From G963663775 sp963663775 (GTDB taxonomy: Bacteria; Bacillota; Clostridia; Oscillospirales; Butyricicoccaceae): DNA of 64,000 nt. The notes below the pieces were generated by a model that saw only the letters and a list, made by a program, of their open reading frames with translations, did not search any database and was not told the DNA's origin. Shown here one piece after another: positions 41,286-50,502 of this stretch. Made by a program: the position numbers and the translations under genes. The number at the start of each line of letters is the position of its first letter. Within the stretch, counting starts at the first letter, position 1. The stretch lies in contig OY760624.1 of assembly GCA_963663775.1 (NCBI GenBank), positions 1,984,001 to 2,048,000 of the forward strand, in the 5' to 3' direction.

Positions 41286-42928
41286 AACCCGTGCCGACCG
41301 TATTTTAGAGTGGTTTCGCATTTGTGTGCAGGTGCGTGGAGCATATGCGGGTCAGCCGATTGCACCCCTTCCCTTCCAGATTTTCGACCAAGGGTGCCTA
41401 TATGGCTGGGTGCACAAGGACACAGGGGCACGGCGGTTCACCCGTGCATACAACAAACGGGCACGTGGCAACGTGAAAAGTACCGAAGTCAGCGCAAAAT
41501 GCAATTATCACATGTGCGCCGATGTGGTCTATCCGCCCTATCAGCCAGAGCTTGCGCAATTTGAAGCGTCCCCCGAAGTGGAATGCGCCGCCGTTGACCG
41601 TGGGCAGGCGATGCGTGTGTTCGGCGATGCCAAGGAGATTGCCAAAGCGTCCCCTGCCATCCAAAAGCGGCTGAATATCCCCCGTTCTCTGCCTGTGAGC
41701 CACAAAACACGAGGCGGACAGATGCGTGCCCTGAGCCGTGACACCAAAAACAAGGACTCCGGCGCACCGAGCTATTTCGAGGTGGACGAATACCATGCAC
41801 ATGTGACATCGGAAATCTATGATTTGGGGCTCTCTTCGCTTGGCAAGCGGGTGCAGGCACTGCTGGATGTGATTACCACGGCGGGGGATGATGCGGAGCA
41901 CAAACCCTGCAAGGTGGAAGAAGAGTACTGCAAACGGATACTGACCGACCCCTCTGTGCGGCAGTCAGAAGAACGGTATTTTGTGATGATTCGGGAGATT
42001 GACGAGCGGGACAACCCGCATGACAAAGCCTGCTGGCTGAAAGCCAACCCCGTTTTGCGGTATGACGGCGTGTATGCGGACACCCTGCGGGAACAGGTGG
42101 AAGCGGAATACACTACCGCCTATGGTTCGGGCGATGCGGAGAAAATCCGCAAGTTTTTGACCCACCGCATGTGCCGCTGGCAGAGCGGCAGCGTCAACCG
42201 TTATTTGACACCGGAGCAGTTGGAGAAAGCCCAGGCGGCGATGGTGCCACGGGAAGCATTCGCAAAGCTGACCGATGGGCTTGCCTGCCACTGCGGCTAT
42301 GACCTTGGCAAGCGGATTGACCTGTCCGGTGTGGGGGCGGTGTTTGACCTGCCGGACGGACGCATTGCCATCAAGGCGCATGGATTTGTGCCGGAAAACA
42401 GCGCAAAGCGGCACGAACACACCGATCGTGTGCCCTATCAAGACTGGGCACGGGACGGTTACTGCACATTGACCCCAGGCGATGTGACCGACAACAGCTA
42501 TGTAAACAATTGGATTTGTGAACACGAGCGGGAGCAGGGCTGGAAGGTGGACGAAATCGACTATGACGGGCACAATGCCACGGATTTGGCGATTCGCATG
42601 GGCGAGGAGCGAGGGGAAGAGCGCATAGTAGAGATTGCGCAGACCTGTGCGGGGCTGAACCAAGCCACCAAGCGATTTCGGGAACTGCTGATGCAGGGTA
42701 GGCTTGTTTTGGAGGAATCGCCGCTGCTGACATGGTGTTTGTCCAATGCCATCGAGGTGGTGAACAATTTTGGGGACATTAAGCTGTCTAAAAAAGCACA
42801 AGGACGACAGCGAGCGCATCGACCCCTTGGCGGCGGTGCTGAATGCGTTGGCACGGGTGCTGGTCAAGGCGGACAACCACAAACCGACCCTCAACGAACG
42901 CATCGAAAACGGAGAATGGAGCATGTGA
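41113..42928 (+). pseudogene. terL: Terminase large subunit, frameshifted near the end
   Basis: A packaging ATPase/nuclease of the phage Terminase_1 type, about 600 residues. Seen are FDQGCLYGWVHKDTGARRFT, the ATPase region, and nuclease-part residues (CGYDLGKRIDLSGVGAVFDL, IDYDGHNATDLAIRMGEERG). The ATG at 41113 follows AAGGAGG. Near 42788 six A follow CTGTCT; with five the frame continues HKDDSERIDPLAAVLNALAR to the stop at 42928. As written the frame changes there and ends near 42933, altering only the last 45 residues. Function may be weakened rather than lost. Confidence 0.85.
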
Positions 42929-42929
42929 C

Positions 42930-43061
42930 ATGAAAAAAGAAGAGTTTCTGCGGGTTGCACAGCGGATATTGCTGATGGGACTGGAGATTTGCGGGGTGGC
43001 GGCGTTGTCACGTGGGGCGTATTTGATATGTCCGTCACTGGGGTGGGTCACACTCGCATAA
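42930..43061 (+). CDS. Small hypothetical protein after terminase
   Basis: A 43-residue protein (MKKEEFLRVAQRILLMGLEI...) with one moderately hydrophobic segment. It starts one base after the true terL stop. No family recognised. It is the last phage gene before the restriction-modification insert. Confidence 0.45.
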   Translation: MKKEEFLRVAQRILLMGLEICGVAALSRGAYLICPSLGWVTLA

Positions 43062-43128
43062 GGACGGTCAAAATAGAAAGAGAGCAAACCAAGCTGAATA
43101 GCAAGGGTTGCCCTAATCCCTAATATTA

Positions 43129-44421
43129 TTAATCTTCAACTAATTCTAACATCCAATTTAACCAACTAACAAGAGTAGACGAGCGACGATAATATGTACT
43201 CTCTCTATCGACGTGATACAGATTTGATTGCTTCATTATTTGTACCACATCGTTTTTAGCAGGAGGATTTCCACTTCGCAAATAAAGTAAAAATGTGTCC
43301 CGAAACGCTTTGTGCTCCAAAATGCAACGGCAAAATTCCAACTGGCGTTGTCGATAGGATAAAGCCATGATTTTATTTCCTCGATCCGTCAGTTTGTAAG
43401 TTACTTTGTTATTATCTCGATATTTTTCTAAAAGCCCCAAGTATCGACAGGCGTCTGTATAATAGTTTGTTTGACGAATATCGAATGCATACTCCTCGGT
43501 TACTTGGTCTCTTGTCATAGGAGAACCAAATAGGAGTTCGCAAAGGTTCACAACACGTTTAAAGCTATCGGCTTGTGGAAATGGGATATCAGGCTCTGAA
43601 ATATTTGCACAATTTGAGAGAACTTCCTCAATAACATTAAGTGAAATTACAGTATCTTCTATGGAATAGTTTTTTTGCTGGACTAACTCAAGTGAGTTGT
43701 ATACTAAAGGATCTTTAAAAGCATATTCATATAAACTGAATATACCATTTGAAAACACTAAGAACACAGGGCGTACTTGCTTTGCAACACGTGAGCTCCA
43801 CACCCTGTAAGGATAGTATAGTTGTCTAACCAAAAAGTCCTCTGAAATGTCTCGTTTTGCCTCTAAAAGAGCTAAAGAAGAAATTCCTTCAAATGCGGCA
43901 TCGATTTCAATTTGAGAGTTATTTACATATACATTTGTAAGGAGCCCTTTATTTTTATTTTGAATGTTAAAATCAAAATAACCGGAACTCATTCTTCCAG
44001 AAACTGTTGCAGTTAGTTCTTCCTCCTCAAGAAAATCTGACAATATACCTGCAGCCAATGCACAATTAATTGCAATGGCTTCACTGGGAATATTGTTGGA
44101 ATCTAAACTTTGCAGATGTGCAGGAATAGAAGCGCGAGTGATTACAGGATTTCCTACATCAAATTTTTTATAGGCATCAAAATGAGAGATGACATAATCA
44201 CCTCTTGAAACTGGAAGTATTGATAAACCATTACTTGAAAATATTTGGGGCAGATTGATGTGATGGTCAAACTTTGCCATGAGCCGTGGTTCACGGTATT
44301 CTCTAATTTGCTCCGCAGAAATAAAAAATTGACCTTGCGAATCAATATGATTTAATATGTCATATTTTAAAAACAACTTTTCCCATGCATCATCATTCTT
44401 GCCTTTTGGTCTGCTACTCAT
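43129..44421 (-). CDS. Candidate type II restriction endonuclease
   Basis: A 430-residue protein starting MSSRPKGKNDDAWEKLFLKY. Near residue 170 it has a PD-(D/E)xK-like active site: an Asp in IEIDAAFEG and then LALLEAKRD (E-x-K), followed by the usual helix. The C-terminal 150 residues look like a winged-helix target-recognition part. It overlaps the Dam-type methylase by eight bases, so both form one operon. The DNA is AT-rich compared with the phage genes. It probably cuts the site protected by the partner; the specificity itself is not proved. Confidence 0.75.
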   Translation of the reverse strand: MSSRPKGKNDDAWEKLFLKYDILNHIDSQGQFFISAEQIREYREPRLMAKFDHHINLPQIFSSNGLSILPVSRGDYVISHFDAYKKFDVGNPVITRASIPAHLQSLDSNNIPSEAIAINCALAAGILSDFLEEEELTATVSGRMSSGYFDFNIQNKNKGLLTNVYVNNSQIEIDAAFEGISSLALLEAKRDISEDFLVRQLYYPYRVWSSRVAKQVRPVFLVFSNGIFSLYEYAFKDPLVYNSLELVQQKNYSIEDTVISLNVIEEVLSNCANISEPDIPFPQADSFKRVVNLCELLFGSPMTRDQVTEEYAFDIRQTNYYTDACRYLGLLEKYRDNNKVTYKLTDRGNKIMALSYRQRQLEFCRCILEHKAFRDTFLLYLRSGNPPAKNDVVQIMKQSNLYHVDRESTYYRRSSTLVSWLNWMLELVED

Positions 44422-45250
44422 AGTTCCTAACCACCACCTCATCTACTTCACCACGTTTAGTAGCATCTGAGTTAATTGCTCTTTTGGCTTGCACAATAGT
44501 TATATTATAGTTGCTATATTGTTCTTTAATAAAATTTGTTGAAGAGTTAGAAAGCATAAATTTTATACCACGGCGGTGCAAATCATCACAACACTCACGT
44601 AGTCGAATCTGTTCATCTCGTCCAAATCCACCACGTGCATACCCTGTGAAATTTGCGGTATCAGAAACAGGGTCATAGGGTGGATCAAGATATACGAAAC
44701 TACCTCGTGGTAAATTCTTAAGTACTGTAGCATAATCGTAGGATGAGAAAATGACATTGGAGGTATTAAAGTAGTTGCTTACTGCTCTCAGAGTTGGGGC
44801 ATTGACGATATTAGGATTTTTATAGTGACCAAATGGCGAGTTAAATTCACCAGAGCTGTTTACCCTAAATAAACCATTGTAGCAAGTTTTATTTAAAAAT
44901 AAGACACGAGATGCTCTTTCAATATTTGAAAGCAACAAATATTCTTCTCTATCCCTGTCTAAATCTCGAATACTATAAAAATAGGCAGATTCATTTTTGT
45001 GTTTCTCTAATGACTCTATTAAAGGCTCGACATGATCTCTGATAACCTCATATAAATTAATAAGCTCACTATTGATATCATTTATGTAAGCCGTTGAAGG
45101 TTGGCGAGAAAATAGTAGCGCACCACCACCCAAAAAAGGCTCACAATATGTTGTTATTCTTTTTGGCAGAAGTGGGGTTATGACCGGTAACAGTTGACGT
45201 TTACCTCCTACCCACTTTACAACGGGTGCGACCAGTTTATTTTTTGCCAT
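44414..45250 (-). CDS. Dam-family adenine DNA methyltransferase (M.DpnIIA-like)
   Basis: A 278-residue alpha-class N6-adenine methylase. SAM motif: PVVKWVGGKRQLLP and CEPFLGGGALLFS. Catalytic motif: FVYLDPPYDPVSDTANFTGY, followed by FGRDEQIRL, the Dam/DpnII signature. These enzymes usually methylate GATC. An ATG at 45250 and an upstream TATAAT-like box give it its own promoter. It protects DNA against the co-transcribed nuclease. Confidence 0.9.
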   Translation of the reverse strand: MAKNKLVAPVVKWVGGKRQLLPVITPLLPKRITTYCEPFLGGGALLFSRQPSTAYINDINSELINLYEVIRDHVEPLIESLEKHKNESAYFYSIRDLDRDREEYLLLSNIERASRVLFLNKTCYNGLFRVNSSGEFNSPFGHYKNPNIVNAPTLRAVSNYFNTSNVIFSSYDYATVLKNLPRGSFVYLDPPYDPVSDTANFTGYARGGFGRDEQIRLRECCDDLHRRGIKFMLSNSSTNFIKEQYSNYNITIVQAKRAINSDATKRGEVDEVVVRNYE

Positions 45251-45394
45251 TAAAACACACCCCTTTTAATACATAATTATTGATATTAATTATATCATGG
45301 GGAGCGAAAAAAATCCATATCTAATTGTGAATATTGGTAGATAGCTATTGTAAACAGTCTGTGCTATTGTTTTGTGCTTGAGGAGGTGAGCATA

Positions 45395-46036
45395 ATGCAG
45401 AAAGATGACCAGCCTGCATTTACCCGCATCAGCTATGCGATTGAGGACTATGCGCTGATTGTGCCCGTGTCCAACGACCTGATGAACGACAACACCGCCG
45501 GGTTGATGGCGTATCTGTCCCGTTGGATGGGCAAAAAGAGTGTGCTGACCGAAAACATCAATCTGCTGAGCCTGCTCGGCACGCTGGAGGGCACGGCACT
45601 GACGAGCGGCAAGGAAATTGCGGGCATCAAGACGGCACTGAACACGGGGCTCGACCCCGCTATTTCCCAGACAGCTGCCCTGCTGACCAACCAGAGCGGT
45701 TTCAATGTGCTGGATTTGCTGACGGACAGCAACGGGCGTCCGCTGCTGATGCCCGACCCGACGAAGCCGACCCAGATGCTGCTGCGGGGACGCCCGATTG
45801 TGATGCTGTCTGACACGTATCTGCCGAATGACGAAACCAATGGCGCACCGCTCTATATCGGCGATTTTTCGCAGTTTGGCACGCTGTTCCGTGCGGCAAC
45901 CATGGCGGTGGCATCGACCAATGTCGGCGGCAACAGCTGGAACACGAACAGCACGGAAGTGCGTGCCATCACTCGTCTGGATGAGATGCAAACCGACAGC
46001 GCAGCGGCGGTGAAGCGGTTCATTCCGCTGGTGTAA
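45395..46036 (+). pseudogene. HK97-type major capsid protein, N-terminal half missing
   Basis: About 213 residues matching the C-terminal half of HK97-fold capsid proteins: FTRISYAIEDYALIVPVSND, LMNDNTAGLMAYLSRWMGKK, NGRPLLMPDP, GRPIVMLSDTYLPN and the end RFIPLV. Full proteins have near 400 residues. The scaffold or delta domain, N-arm and most of the E-loop are gone, as are the portal and protease genes expected upstream. A strong GAGGAGGTGAGCATA site precedes an ATG, so the fragment may still be made. Confidence 0.8.
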
Positions 46037-46040
46037 TGAC

Positions 46041-46340
46041 ATGGCGGTAGAAGAAACCCTGCTGACGCAGGTGAAGCGATACTGCATGATTGACACCGAG
46101 GAGGAGGACGAACTGCTGACGCTGCTGACCGTATCGGCGATGGAATATTTGACCGATGCGGGCGTGACACAGACCGAGGACGCACGATATACCTTGGCGG
46201 TTTGCGCCTTGGTGCTGCACTGGCACGACCACCGTGGACCGACCTTGGACAGCCAGCAGGCATCCGTCCCATTGGGACTGCGCACCATTATCACACAGCT
46301 GAAGCTTGCCGCCACCGCAGACACGGAGAGCCCGCTATGA
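46041..46340 (+). CDS. Head-tail connector protein (gp6-like)
   Basis: A 99-residue helical connector: MAVEETLLTQVKRYCMIDTE, then DELLTLLTVSAMEYLTDAGV, as in HK97 gp6/YqbG-type adaptors that bind the portal ring. It lies directly after the capsid gene in the usual order and ends in an ATGA overlap with the next gene. It appears intact. Confidence 0.82.
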   Translation: MAVEETLLTQVKRYCMIDTEEEDELLTLLTVSAMEYLTDAGVTQTEDARYTLAVCALVLHWHDHRGPTLDSQQASVPLGLRTIITQLKLAATADTESPL

Positions 46341-46531
46341 ACATTGGGGCAATGCGGGAGCGCATCTCCATTTTGGCACTGGGGGAGGACGAAACAGGCT
46401 TTGCTTGGGAAACCGCAGCGCAAACCTGGGCGCAAGCGGTGCAGAGCACCAAGAGCAATCGCTTTTCTAAAACAGGAAATAAATTTTCTATTGCAGCCGC
46501 ATGGCAGGACTGCTTGCGGGCACGCCGATGA
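46337..46531 (+). pseudogene. Head-tail adaptor, truncated and fused to sheath DNA
   Basis: The N-terminal 45 residues (MNIGAMRERISILALGEDET to STKSNRFSKTG) match phage head-tail closure proteins of about 110 residues. After KTG the sequence no longer fits and enters tail sheath DNA in the wrong frame, ending CLRARR. The junction is near 46470-46500. Confidence 0.75.
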
Positions 46532-47079
46532 CGATTTCCTGCACCTATGCACCGACCACAGAAATCACGAATTTGACCCGTCTGACGCATGCACAGGAAG
46601 ATGCGGCAGTCGATGCGGGGCAGCTGGTGTTGGTGCATGACGGCACAAAGGCGAAGGTTTCCCGTGGCGTCAACAGCCTGCAAACCACCACAGGCAAGGG
46701 CGACTGCTACAAGAAAATCAAGCTTGTGGAGCTGATGGACATGATTCGCTATGACATCCGCACCACGGGACAGGACAGCTACATCGGCAAATATGCCAAC
46801 ACCTATGACAACAAGTGCCTGTTGCTGACGGCGATTCGGCTGTATTTCCAGACCTTGGAGCGGGAAGGACTGCTGAAAAGCGGGGCTTCCACGGTCGGCA
46901 TTGACATGGAGGCACAGAGAACCTATATTGCATCGCTGGGCGTTGACCCCACGGAGCTGGACGATGCCACCATCAAGCAATATAACACGGGCAGTCAGGT
47001 GTTTCTCACGGCTTCCATCGTGCCGATTGATGCGATTGAAGACATTGCGGTGAATATTCTGCTGGATGAAGTATCGTAA
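46501..47079 (+). pseudogene. Tail sheath protein, C-terminal fragment
   Basis: 192 residues of an XkdK-like contractile sheath: VSRGVNSLQTTTGKGDCYKK, DMIRYDIRTTGQDSYIGKYA, LLLTAIRLYFQTLEREGL and the end AIEDIAVNILLDEVS. Family members exceed 400 residues. There is no ribosome site before the first ATG. The deletion that fused it to the adaptor also removed the genes normally between them (tail-completion proteins). Confidence 0.8.
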
Positions 47080-47095
47080 AAGGAGGGCATAGAAC

Positions 47096-47539
47096 ATGGC
47101 AAACACGTTTGACCGTGCAAACCGCATCATCAGCGGTACGCACGGCTATTTATGGCTGGACGGCGAATTGGTGGCGGAATGCTACGGCTTTCAGGCGAAA
47201 ATTGCGGCGAACAAGGAAGCCGTGGCGATGGCAGGGCAGATGTACAAGGACAGCAAGGTGATGAGCCTTTCCGGTACCGGCTCGGTGCGGATGCACAAGG
47301 TGAGCAGCCGCATGATTACGGCGGTGGGCACCTATTTGCAGCAGGGCAAAGACCCCCGCTTCACCATCATCAGCAAGCTTGCCGACCCGGACAGCTTCGG
47401 CGCAGAGCGCATTTCGATTTCCAATGTTTCATTTGACGATGTGACGCTGGCGGACTGGGAAGCGGACAAGCTGGGCACGGTTGAGTGTCCGTTCACCTTC
47501 TCCGGCGGATTTGAACCGTTGGATACAATCGACACATAA
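47096..47539 (+). CDS. Phage tail tube protein (XkdM-like)
   Basis: A 147-residue tube subunit: ANTFDRANRIISGTHGYLWL, DGELVAECYGFQAKIAANKE, GTGSVRMHKVSSRM and the end FTFSGGFEPLDTI. It forms the rigid inner tube of contractile tails. AAAAGGAGGGCAT precedes the ATG. It is intact, in the normal place after the sheath. Confidence 0.88.
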   Translation: MANTFDRANRIISGTHGYLWLDGELVAECYGFQAKIAANKEAVAMAGQMYKDSKVMSLSGTGSVRMHKVSSRMITAVGTYLQQGKDPRFTIISKLADPDSFGAERISISNVSFDDVTLADWEADKLGTVECPFTFSGGFEPLDTIDT

Positions 47540-47555
47540 CAGGAGGATTTTTTTG

Positions 47556-48079
47556 ATGAAAGACATTTTACAGACCCTGCTTGGACTGCCGGAACGCAAA
47601 CCACGCACTGCACAGGTGCGCATGACGGAAGCGAGCGAAGCGGCGGGGCAGGAGATTATATTCACCATTCAGGAGCTGCCGTACAGCCGTGTGCAGGAAA
47701 TCACGCATCTGCGGGACACCAAAATCATTCCGGCGGAAATCATTGTGGCGGGGGTGAAAACCCCCAATCTGCGTGACAAAAATCTGCTGGAGCACTACCA
47801 CGCCCCGACTCCGCACGAACTGCTGCCCAAAATCATGAACGCAGGCGAAATTGAAGAGCTGGCACGCCGCATTGAAACGCTTTCCGGTTATCGGCACAGC
47901 GTGACCGAACTGATTGACGAGGTTAAAAAAAACTAGATGCCGACCCAGACGCACAGCTGATGTATTGGTGCTGTGTGCAGATGCAGATGCTGCCATCCAA
48001 ATTCATGGCACTGCCGGCGGGCGAGAAGCTTGTGCTGTATGCCATTGCGCAGCGATGGTATGAGCAGCAGAGGACATAA
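47556..48079 (+). CDS. Tail assembly chaperone (XkdN-like) with -1 frameshift extension
   Basis: The basic product is 126 residues (47556-47936): KDILQTLLGLPERKPRTAQV to RHSVTELIDEVKKN. At its end GTT AAA AAA AAC TAG contains the slippery heptamer A AAA AAC. A -1 shift continues as LDADPDAQLMYWCCVQMQML to QRWYEQQRT, ending at 48079. Two-product tail chaperones made by frameshifting are conserved in tailed phages, located before the tape measure as here. Confidence 0.78.
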
Positions 48080-48082
48080 AAA

Positions 48083-48114
48083 AACCCGCCCGACGGGGGA
48101 CCATCGAGCGGGTT
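48083..48114 (-). terminator. Terminator for the reverse membrane-peptide gene
   Basis: AACCCGC...GCGGGTT stem; read on the reverse strand it is followed by seven T. It lies just beyond the 48123 stop. Confidence 0.7.
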
Positions 48115-48122
48115 GGGAGCAA

Positions 48123-48263
48123 TTATAAGGCTTCCCGCAGCATGATGAGAAGTATGGGGGCTGTGAACAGTGCAAGCAGTACCAACAGGACAATCCATGT
48201 GATGCAGCTCGCACGATTGGCGCGATAGAATGCCTTGGCACGGTCGGACAGAGTCGGTTTCAT
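48123..48263 (-). CDS. 46-residue membrane protein on the reverse strand in the tail module
   Basis: MKPTLSDRAKAFYRANRASC, then a hydrophobic helix of about 22 residues (TWIVLLVLLALFTAPILLI). AAGGGGGC precedes the ATG. A consensus promoter TTGACT-16-TATAAT lies upstream (48277-48314) and a terminator downstream. All three signals are on the opposite strand to the tail genes, so this is an independent unit, as for phage morons. A single-pass inner-membrane protein; function unknown. Confidence 0.65.
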   Translation of the reverse strand: MKPTLSDRAKAFYRANRASCITWIVLLVLLALFTAPILLIMLREAL

Positions 48264-48276
48264 GAAGATGCCCCCT

Positions 48277-48314
48277 TTTCTTATCCTTATTATAGCAAAT
48301 CAAACACAAAAGTC
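48277..48314 (-). promoter_or_regulatory. Promoter of the reverse membrane-peptide gene
   Basis: On the reverse strand TTGACT and TATAAT are 16 bases apart. It overlaps the space just before the tape-measure ribosome site, so its use could interfere with tail-gene transcription. Confidence 0.65.
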
Positions 48315-48331
48315 AACAGGAGGGAATGCGG

Positions 48332-50499
48332 ATGCCTGATGTGAGCATTGCGATTTCGGCAAGAGATAATTTTTCAGCATCCATACGGTCGATTCGCACA
48401 GCAATGACCCCGTTTCGCAAGGATTTGGAGGCATTGCAGGGCGAACTGACCACGCTGAACCGCACACGGGTGACCCTGCGGGTGGATGCAGACACGGCAA
48501 GGCGGGAGCTGCGGGAAGCCAGACGTGCCTTTGAAGAACTGGGGACGGCGGAAAGCCGTGCACGATATGAAGCGGCGCAGGAGAACTATGACAACCTCAG
48601 CAGCAGTCTGCGGGAGGTCAGCCGACAGGCACGGCAGACAGAGCGGGACATCACCTCGCTGACCGACACCCATCAAATGTCCAGCAACCAAATGCGAGGG
48701 GAAGCACCATCTACAGCAGAAAGCACATCCTTACTTGGTCGGCTGGGTTCTGCTGGGGCATCACAGTTTGTAGGGCAGGCGGTTTCGGAAATCAGCAGCA
48801 CGATGCTGCAGAGTGCCGTGGGACAGCCGCTGGCAACGGCGATTTCTTCTGCGCTGTCCGGGGCGGCAAGCGGGGCGGCGATTGGCTCGATGATTGCCCC
48901 AGGCATCGGCACGGCAGTTGGGGCGGCACTGGGCGGCGTGGTGGGCACGGCACAGGGCGCAGCACAGGTTTATGCCGAGAAAGACGAAGCCTTCAAAAGC
49001 TATGTGCAGGATGCCGTGACGGGGTGCAGGACAAGGAAACGGCGTCGATTTCCAACGGGTCGGCGATTGCTGCACAGCGGGAAACCGACCTTGTGTCCTT
49101 TTCTACGCTTTTTGGAGATAAAGAAACCGCATCAGACTATTTGGGGCAGGTCAAAGATTTTGCAAACAGTACACCATTCAAATATGATGACTTGACGGCA
49201 ATGTCGAAGACCTTAAAAACCTTTGGATATACCGCAGAACAAATGATTCCAACGCTGACAAACGTTGGTGATGCAGGTGCGGCACTTGGTATGTCGACAG
49301 ATGATATCAATGTGGTGGCTACTGCAATCGGGCGCATGAAATCAACCGATAAAGGCTCGTTGGAATACCTAAATATGTTATCGGAGCGCGGAATTGATGC
49401 AGTTGGATACATTGCACAGGACAAGGGCGTGTCCAAAGGCGATGTCTACGATATGATTTCCAAAGGCGATATTGGCGGTGAATATGTATCTTCTTTGATT
49501 ACACAAAAAATGCAGGAGCTGTTTGGCGGCGCAATGGAAGCGCAAAGCCAAACCTATTCTGGGCTGGTGTCTACCAAAGAAGGATGGCAGGACGAAATGG
49601 ACGCTGCATACGGCGAGGGCTACAACGAGACCCGCAAAGGCGGCATTCAGGAGCAGATTGAATACCTGGGCGGCGCTGGCGGCGATGCCCTCAAGAAAGC
49701 AAACGAGGATTTGGGAGCGTTCCAAGCGAGTTTGGAAAACATGCAGGAGGAGCTTAACCGTGGCATGACAAGCGCAGTGATGGGCGTGGGCGATGTCAGC
49801 GACGACTGGTCGCAGGAGGCACAAGACCGGGTGCGTGAGATGCAGGCGGAATATGCCAACATTACAGGAGACTCCGAGGAAGCGGCGGCAGCGCGCGGCA
49901 AGCTCATCAAAGAGGCGGAGATTTTGGCACAGAGCGAATACAACGCCTCGGAGGGCGCACAAATCATGCGGCAGAGCGAAATCTCGCTGATTGACAGCGT
50001 GCGGAACGATTCGGCACTCAACGAAGCCTATTATGATGCGGGGTATACACTGGGACAAAGCTTTGACAAAGGGCGTGCAGCGGCTACGCTAAATACTACA
50101 TTCGGGATTAGCACATACAAGGCATCCCATTCATTCCGTACAGATACGACATCAAGCGGCAATACATCGACACCAAAGACTGCCACGACAAAAACATCTC
50201 GTACAAGCACCACGGATAGCGGCGGGATTATCACACAAGAGATGCAGGCTTCTCGGTATTTGCTTTCCGGCTATGCCTACGGCTTGGACTATGTGCCCTA
50301 CAACGGCTATCCTGCCCTGCTCCATGAGGGCGAACGGGTGCTGACCGCCAGCCAGGCACGGCAGGCAGATGACAGCGGCGGTGTGGTGGTGTCTGGAAAC
50401 AACTTCTATATCCGTGAGGAAGCCGATGTGCAAAAGGTGGCGCAAGAACTTTTGCGGGAGCTGCAAATCGCTCGTGCGGCGGCAAAGCCAAGGGGGTAA
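48332..50499 (+). pseudogene. Tape measure protein, frameshifted
   Basis: The first frame (MPDVSIAISARDNFSASIRS, coiled coil, Gly/Ala-rich membrane-like stretch GAAIGSMIAPGIGTAVGAAL) fails after YVQDAVTG near 49022. Another frame continues VQDKETASISNGSAIAAQRE to the end AKPRG. One G is missing from a G run (four instead of five). The repaired protein would be about 720 residues, normal for setting tail length. The second frame includes GYALLHEGERVLTASQAR-type XkdO features. The ATG at 48332 suits the AGGAGGG spacing better than 48326. Confidence 0.85.
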
Positions 50500-50502
50500 G
50501 CC

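Noticed and set aside
41965..43038. Reverse-strand open frame of 357 codons
   Set aside because: Antisense to terL; no ribosome site and low-complexity composition.
45290..46552. Reverse-strand open frame of 420 codons
   Set aside because: Shadow of the capsid and connector genes, Arg/Cys-rich, no motif.
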